A stretch of DNA of 64,000 nucleotides from Blautia faecicola. GTDB lineage: Bacteria > Bacillota > Clostridia > Lachnospirales > Lachnospiraceae. Shown here one piece after another: positions 59,566 through 64,000 of this stretch. Positions within the stretch are counted from its first letter, which is position 1. Each line of letters starts with the position of its first letter. The DNA lies in NCBI RefSeq assembly GCF_004123145.1, contig NZ_SDKC01000001.1, forward strand, positions 3,195,501 through 3,259,500, given 5' to 3'. A program made the translations under genes and the position numbers. The notes under the pieces are model-generated. The model was not told where the DNA came from. It was given only the letters and a program-made list of their open reading frames with translations, and made no database searches.

Positions 59566-59985
59566 CTATCTCTCATAATCCTTTGATTTCGGCTTAAAAG
59601 GTTCAGCCACGATATTGCCGCCCACTTCCTTAGAAAAGCGTTCGGGATACTTGAACTGTTCCTTGTATTTCTTCATCATATCGTCCGGCAAGCTCTGAAA
59701 ACTCTCACTCTCAGGCGGTGCATAACAGATAAAGAATTTGCCGCAGATAATATCTACCATCTCTTTCTTATCATTGTCCTGCACATAAACTGCACGGTTA
59801 AGCGGAAGTCCTCTCATCTTTCCTTCCTCATTACAGATGATTGCAACGTCATCGTCATAGGGCATATATTCCTCAATATCCCCGCCGACAACCTCCTGCA
59901 TTGCTTCCAGACTGTCGTCGATTACAATTTCCTTCGGGTACTTTTCCGGTTCTACCAAGAGAACTTTAATCTTAGAATCATTCAT
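59566..59985 (-). CDS. DUF3846-like protein
   Basis: A 139-residue acidic protein: KVLLVEPEKYPKEIVIDDSL, GDIEEYMPYDDDVAIICNEE and GLPLNRAVY are typical of DUF3846, a family found in mobile elements with a possible ubiquitin-like or ParB-related fold. It overlaps the Toprim gene by four bases. Function unknown. Confidence 0.8.
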   Translation of the reverse strand: MNDSKIKVLLVEPEKYPKEIVIDDSLEAMQEVVGGDIEEYMPYDDDVAIICNEEGKMRGLPLNRAVYVQDNDKKEMVDIICGKFFICYAPPESESFQSLPDDMMKKYKEQFKYPERFSKEVGGNIVAEPFKPKSKDYER

Positions 59986-60944
59986 CGTTCTTCATTCCTT
60001 TCGTGTGTTTTTTTATTGTAAATGCCCATCCGCATACAAAGAAAATCGTTGAAGTCCTTACCTGCTTTTGGTGGCTCATCAACGATTTCATACTTATCCG
60101 GCAGAATGGTTTTTAAGGTCTGTGCTGCCTTTCTGCCCGCTATATCATTGTCAAAATGGATACGGATTTTCCTGACAGATGGGTTACTGCCAAGATACTT
60201 TTCCAGTGCAATCGGCACTTTACTGTCCTCAATTTTCTTTGCCGGAGAATACACCCCGGACAGCGAAACAAAGCTCATTTCTTTCCAATCCTGCCCGTTC
60301 AGCTTCGCAAGCGTGGCATAGGATAACAGGTCTATGGCACACTCAAAGAGGTGTACTTCCTCCAAGTTTTCCTTACCAAGCCGAAAAGAATAATCTTTTT
60401 TACTGCCACTGCAATCGCCCATAATCCTACGCTTATTCGTGGAACGGTAGGCTGCATATTTCGGTTCTTTCTTCTCGTCATAGCCTACAAACACAACATT
60501 GTGATACGGCAGGCTCTCAAAGATAAGGTCATTAGAGATACAGTAATTGATGATTTCAAAATCTATTCCTCTCCCGAAAAGATACTCTGTAATCACTCTG
60601 TTGGAAGCACATTTTTCAGGGAGAAGAAGTGGTTTATTTTCCTCTTTTGGCTGTGGCTTTTCATAGACCGGAGCCTGAATCGCTGTGTGTCCGATAATGG
60701 TTTCCACCGCTTCAAGGAAGCTGTAACCTTTAACCTTAATCAGATAATCCAAAGCACTCCTGCCACCGATACCTCTTGACCACCATATCCATTTCCCGTT
60801 TGAAATCTTCAAACTATCGTGGGTTCTGGTGCAATAGGTGTTACCTGAAAACTTAACCAGCTCATACGGTTCATAATTTCTCAGGTAGGTTAATAAGTCC
60901 ATCTGCTTCGCCTGAATGATTAACTCAGGTGCGATAAATGGCAT
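59982..60944 (-). CDS. DUF3991/Toprim-domain protein (primase-like)
   Basis: A 320-residue protein. Residues 10-100 form a CHC2-like/DUF3991 region (CTRTHDSLKISNGKWIWWSR, ALDYLIKVKGYSFLEAVETI), and the second half a Toprim domain with HLFECAIDLLSYATLA and the acidic pair in RIHFDNDIAGRKAAQTLK. It may prime the transferred strand or relax DNA. ATG 60944 is preferred over GTG 60953, which is only two bases from GGAAGG. Confidence 0.85.
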   Translation of the reverse strand: MPFIAPELIIQAKQMDLLTYLRNYEPYELVKFSGNTYCTRTHDSLKISNGKWIWWSRGIGGRSALDYLIKVKGYSFLEAVETIIGHTAIQAPVYEKPQPKEENKPLLLPEKCASNRVITEYLFGRGIDFEIINYCISNDLIFESLPYHNVVFVGYDEKKEPKYAAYRSTNKRRIMGDCSGSKKDYSFRLGKENLEEVHLFECAIDLLSYATLAKLNGQDWKEMSFVSLSGVYSPAKKIEDSKVPIALEKYLGSNPSVRKIRIHFDNDIAGRKAAQTLKTILPDKYEIVDEPPKAGKDFNDFLCMRMGIYNKKTHERNEER

Positions 60945-60964
60945 ATCGACCACCGCCTTCCTGT

Positions 60965-62698
60965 TTATCTCTCATACGATTTCTCCTTTCTGCCGCCGAC
61001 TGCTTCGCCCTCATCAGGCTCTCCGCCGACAATCTCATTTTCTTTTTTATCCATATTGAGCAGGATATTCAGCTCATCAAGTCGGGCAGTTTTTGCCCTC
61101 AATTCTTCCTCCTTTGCAAACGGCTTTTCGATTTCCTGCTTCGCTGTTTCAAACTGCTTTTCCGTATTTTCAAGACTGTTTTTCGTATCAGCAAGTGTTT
61201 CTTCGAAGCGTTCAATGCCGTTATCTATTCTCACGATATTACCGTGAGCATCGTCGCCAAGCGGTATATCTCTGCTCGTTTCGCCTTTCAGTTTCACAAC
61301 ATAATTACGCTGCACCGTATCAAAATACAGTTCCATTTGAAAGCCACGGTACTCGCCAAGTGGTATCGCATCGGGACTGTTCATTGACTTGCAGGCATTG
61401 ATGATTGCCTGACCTGCTTCGGCTTTTTCGGAATAAGAAACACCCGATACCATCATTCCAAGCGGCTGCTCGTCTATCGGTTTCGGGTGTAATTTTGCTG
61501 TTTCAACATCTTTTGTAAGTCCCTCTACACGGGATTTCAAGTAAGCAATCTGTTGTGGGTAGAACTTGATGACCTTATCCTCCAGTCCGTATTTCTCCGA
61601 TAAGAAATTGGATTTTAACATCTTTAGCTTCTGCACCTGAATGTCTAAGTCCATCTTTTCTTTGATATATGGATTACCTGTTGCAAGCATTTTTATCTCT
61701 GCATAGGACAGTGCGGTTTCATCAATATCCTCTGCCGACCTGACCGGAGATTTGCTCGTCATAATCTGACTTGCGAACTTCTGCTTACCTTCCACAAGCT
61801 GATAGAGGTATGCATCAAAGGTCTGCTCTGTTACATAGCGGTAAATATCTACCTGCGGATTTTCATTGCCCTGACGGACAATTCTACCGGAACGCTGCTC
61901 CAAATCTGAAGGTCGCCACGGACAATCCACATCGTGAAGTGCGATAAGTTTGTCTTGCACATTCGTTCCTGCTCCCATCTTCTGAGTAGAGCCAAGAAGC
62001 ACCCTGACTTCTCCTTTGCGGGTCTTTTGGAACAGTTCTTTTTTCTTCATATCCGTGTCGGCTTCGTGTATAAATTTTACTTCACTTTCAGGAATACCTC
62101 TCTCAATCAGCTTTTTCCTAATGTCGTTATAGACGGAAAATGTTCCGTCATTCTTCGGCGTGGAAAGGTCACAAAACACAAGCTGTGCCGATTTCTTGTC
62201 GGCATTTTCTTTCCATATCCGATAGATGTTATCGACGCAGGCATTGATTTTACTGCCCTCAAAATCAGGCAGCATATCATTTAGCATACGCTGGTCAAGA
62301 GCCAGTTTTCTTCCATCATTCGTGATTTTCAGCATATTATCTACGCTTGAATCCACACCGCCGCCACGCACCTGCTCGGCTCTCTCTGCAAGGGAAGCAA
62401 CCATCTCCTTCTGCATTTCCGACGGCTTTACTGCAATGTTATGGTACTTTGCTTCCGGTACTGGCAGGTTCAACATATCTGCTGTTTTAATGTCCGCTAT
62501 CTCCTTGAACATCGCCATTAGTTCAGGCAGGTTATAGAATTTTGCGAACCTTGTCTTTGCTCTGTATCCCGTTCCTTCCGGTGTAAGTTCCACTGCCGTA
62601 ATGGTTTCTCCGAAAGTGGAAGCCCAGGCATCAAAGTGCTGCAACCCATTTTTCACAAGCGTGTTGTACTGCAAATATCGCTGTATCGTATAGAGTTC
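60965..62698 (-). CDS. Large ICE helicase, 3' exon (C-terminal part)
   Basis: C-terminal 577 codons of the very large SNF2-type helicase/methylase-like protein of Tn1549-like elements. It begins at ELYTIQRYLQ after the intron 3' splice site, and includes helicase motifs V-VI (LLGSTQKMGAGTNVQDKLIA, PWRPSDLEQRSGRIVRQGNE) and a coiled C-terminal region. The N-terminal part must lie beyond the group II intron, outside the window. It is not a separate gene: no start or ribosome site exists at 62698, so expression needs splicing. Confidence 0.85.
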   Translation of the reverse strand, partial: ELYTIQRYLQYNTLVKNGLQHFDAWASTFGETITAVELTPEGTGYRAKTRFAKFYNLPELMAMFKEIADIKTADMLNLPVPEAKYHNIAVKPSEMQKEMVASLAERAEQVRGGGVDSSVDNMLKITNDGRKLALDQRMLNDMLPDFEGSKINACVDNIYRIWKENADKKSAQLVFCDLSTPKNDGTFSVYNDIRKKLIERGIPESEVKFIHEADTDMKKKELFQKTRKGEVRVLLGSTQKMGAGTNVQDKLIALHDVDCPWRPSDLEQRSGRIVRQGNENPQVDIYRYVTEQTFDAYLYQLVEGKQKFASQIMTSKSPVRSAEDIDETALSYAEIKMLATGNPYIKEKMDLDIQVQKLKMLKSNFLSEKYGLEDKVIKFYPQQIAYLKSRVEGLTKDVETAKLHPKPIDEQPLGMMVSGVSYSEKAEAGQAIINACKSMNSPDAIPLGEYRGFQMELYFDTVQRNYVVKLKGETSRDIPLGDDAHGNIVRIDNGIERFEETLADTKNSLENTEKQFETAKQEIEKPFAKEEELRAKTARLDELNILLNMDKKENEIVGGEPDEGEAVGGRKEKSYER

Positions 62699-64000
62699 AT
62701 AAGGTAGGAAACGCCACGCCATACTTCCTTTCGTCAGCGGTCTTGGCGTAACCCCCTCCAGAACCGTGCTTACACCTCTCGATGTACACGGCTCGCCATC
62801 TTTCATAATTCAAGTGATTTTAGCTTTGCTTCTTCATAGCATTTCGGGCAGAGAGCCAATGACTTCCGCCTTTTCTGTAACATCAGTTCATCAAATTCGT
62901 TATCAGCGTTTAAATCTTTTAAGCGTTTTACATGGTGCATATACACTTTCACGGGGCTTGCTCCGCACATCTCGCATTGTCCGCTTTTTAAACGTCCTGC
63001 CAGACTATTCGGTCTTATCCGCCCTCTGTACTTCGGCATAATGTCTACAAATTCGGGAGCGATATTCTTGTTACGCCTGAATCCCTCATTGTAAAATTCA
63101 TATCGCTTTGTTCCACTCTTGGTTTTATAATCTGCGCCGAAGTCGCCCTTTTCACTGCGGTACTTCTTATACGTCTTCATAACAGAAGAATTATATTTTG
63201 CCGCCAGCGTTTTTAGGCAACTGCCACGCATGATAGAATGGAATTTTCCCAGATTGCATACATTGATTGCCAATCTGTAATAGTTGTACAAACCTCTGAT
63301 TTCTGAATTATACTTGCTGATGATTGCCACATCATCCAATGGCATAAGTGCCCCTCTGTGGAGCGGTTTCCAATTCTCTTTGCCGTTCTCGTCCTTTTTG
63401 ATTTTAAATGCTCCGTATTCATGCAGTTTTGCAATCCATTTTTCTTTCGGCATATATAACTGCACTTTTCCATACCACACCCGTTGTAAGCCTTTTTTCG
63501 TCCGCTTCGTATCCTGACTTCTTGATATTCTTATGTCGTATCCAAGATAACGCACCTTTTCAGAGGAATGGGTAACGTGAGTTTTCTCCTCTGACATCGT
63601 AAGATTTAACTTGTCTTTCAGAAATATCCTCACCTGTTCCTTGATATTTTCGGCATCCTGCTTTGAGCCTGTTATCGAAATCAGAAAGTCATCAGCGTAA
63701 CGGTTGTATTGAAGCCTTTTGTAACTCTTATCCATTTCATCTAAATGCGGCGTGGACAGCATCACTTTTCTTGCTTCTTTAAATGTGGTCAGGTTTGCTT
63801 CTGTGCGCTCTGTTTCCAGATTTTTCTGCGCTTTCCGATAAGCCCAGCGTACCTTATCATGGTCTTTGTGGACTTTACGGTTTCTTGTATCGCCTTTGTC
63901 AAAACTTTTTTTCATCTTCCCCATAAACTCATCGAGTTCATTTAGGTAGATGTTTGCAAGTATCGGACTGACACCGGAGCCCTGCGGACTGCCGGAGTAC
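62699..64000 (-). mobile_element. Group II intron inserted in the helicase gene (5' part outside window)
   Basis: The minus strand has a domain V (GAGCCGTGTACATCGAGAGG, then TGTAAGCACGGTTC) directly after the reverse transcriptase stop, and a domain VI hairpin with AAGGAA/TTCCTAC (bulged A), ending at about 62699 in CCTTAT. The downstream exon then continues the helicase protein. The 5' ribozyme domains and the 5' splice site are beyond 64000. Confidence 0.8.
62803..64000 (-). CDS. ltrA: Group II intron reverse transcriptase/maturase with HNH domain (N-terminus outside window)
   Basis: An open frame from the right edge: GSPQGSGVSPILANIYLNEL, the polymerase motif RYADDFLIS, a thumb/maturase domain X (NKNIA... 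region with YNYYRLAINV) and a C-terminal HNH endonuclease (CEMCG, HHVKRLKDLN, CPKC). The protein supports splicing and retrohoming of the intron. About 400 residues are seen; the first RT motifs are missing. Confidence 0.92.
   Translation of the reverse strand, partial: YSGSPQGSGVSPILANIYLNELDEFMGKMKKSFDKGDTRNRKVHKDHDKVRWAYRKAQKNLETERTEANLTTFKEARKVMLSTPHLDEMDKSYKRLQYNRYADDFLISITGSKQDAENIKEQVRIFLKDKLNLTMSEEKTHVTHSSEKVRYLGYDIRISRSQDTKRTKKGLQRVWYGKVQLYMPKEKWIAKLHEYGAFKIKKDENGKENWKPLHRGALMPLDDVAIISKYNSEIRGLYNYYRLAINVCNLGKFHSIMRGSCLKTLAAKYNSSVMKTYKKYRSEKGDFGADYKTKSGTKRYEFYNEGFRRNKNIAPEFVDIMPKYRGRIRPNSLAGRLKSGQCEMCGASPVKVYMHHVKRLKDLNADNEFDELMLQKRRKSLALCPKCYEEAKLKSLEL

Noticed and set aside
62699-62806. 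N-terminal extension of the helicase frame (MKDGEPCTSRG...)
   Set aside because: These codons are the ribozyme domains V and VI of the intron read in frame; protein homology starts only after 62698.

Overview
The window looks like a low-GC Firmicute of the Lachnospiraceae (gut Clostridia). The grounds are AT-rich DNA with strong GGAGG ribosome binding sites, TTG and GTG starts, a galactose-type ABC binding lipoprotein, tandem MATE pumps, a lantibiotic-type immunity locus, and a large Tn1549/Tn916-style integrative conjugative element (ICE). No tRNA or rRNA gene was recognised. All family names come from reading the translations; no database search was possible.

Chromosomal part, about 1-26.9 kb. 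The left edge holds the 5' part of an mglB-like gene, a DUF3592-like membrane protein and two MATE transporters in one operon. A self-regulated GntR/ABC-2 transporter operon follows, with its operator exactly between -35 and -10. Next come a small 56-aa protein with terminators and a DUF1016-type nuclease paired with an unknown 389-aa protein. About 1 kb of debris follows (histidine kinase remnant, IS30 remnant, two small inverted-repeat elements). A compositionally distinct island (10.8-14.3 kb) carries a TrmB-type regulator, an MFS sugar transporter and an SGNH hydrolase in one operon. It is followed by a helicase fragment and an antitoxin-like frame. A two-component system (14.5-16.3 kb) is divergent from a redox operon of a CD1871A-like CXXC micro-protein, a NapH-like polyferredoxin and a TlpA-like lipoprotein; a group II intron remnant lies behind it. 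At 19-23.3 kb sits a LanRK plus LanFEG-like immunity transporter. From 23.4 to 26.9 kb there is a run of unrelated single genes on one strand (Zn-ribbon remnant, MGMT-like, NUDIX, lipoprotein, VanZ, tRNA-binding OB-fold), several separated by a recurring AAATTTGAAG motif, so the run looks like a cassette array.

ICE, about 26.9 kb to beyond the right edge, nearly all on the minus strand. It starts with a tyrosine integrase and three tandem excisionase-like proteins. Then come a PemK/MazF-like protein, a sigma-like factor whose Shine-Dalgarno is buried in a long hairpin, and an ImmA/IrrE protease with a LexA-like repressor. The cargo is a defence block: WYL regulator, DUF262/DUF1524 protein, HsdR, DUF3800 protein, a complete HsdS, a site-specific recombinase, an inverted half-hsdS, a truncated HsdS, HsdM and an Xre regulator. 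Four copies of a 14-bp repeat flank the hsdS halves, so this is a phase-variable type I restriction system. The transfer module (46.8-62.7 kb) encodes a cell wall hydrolase, sortase B, VirB4, PrgI, VirB6-like and Maff2 membrane proteins, VirD4 coupling protein, ArdC-like and PcfB-like proteins, relaxase, MobC, a candidate oriT, DUF3846, a DUF3991/Toprim protein and a large helicase. The helicase is interrupted by a group II intron whose reverse transcriptase runs off the right edge.
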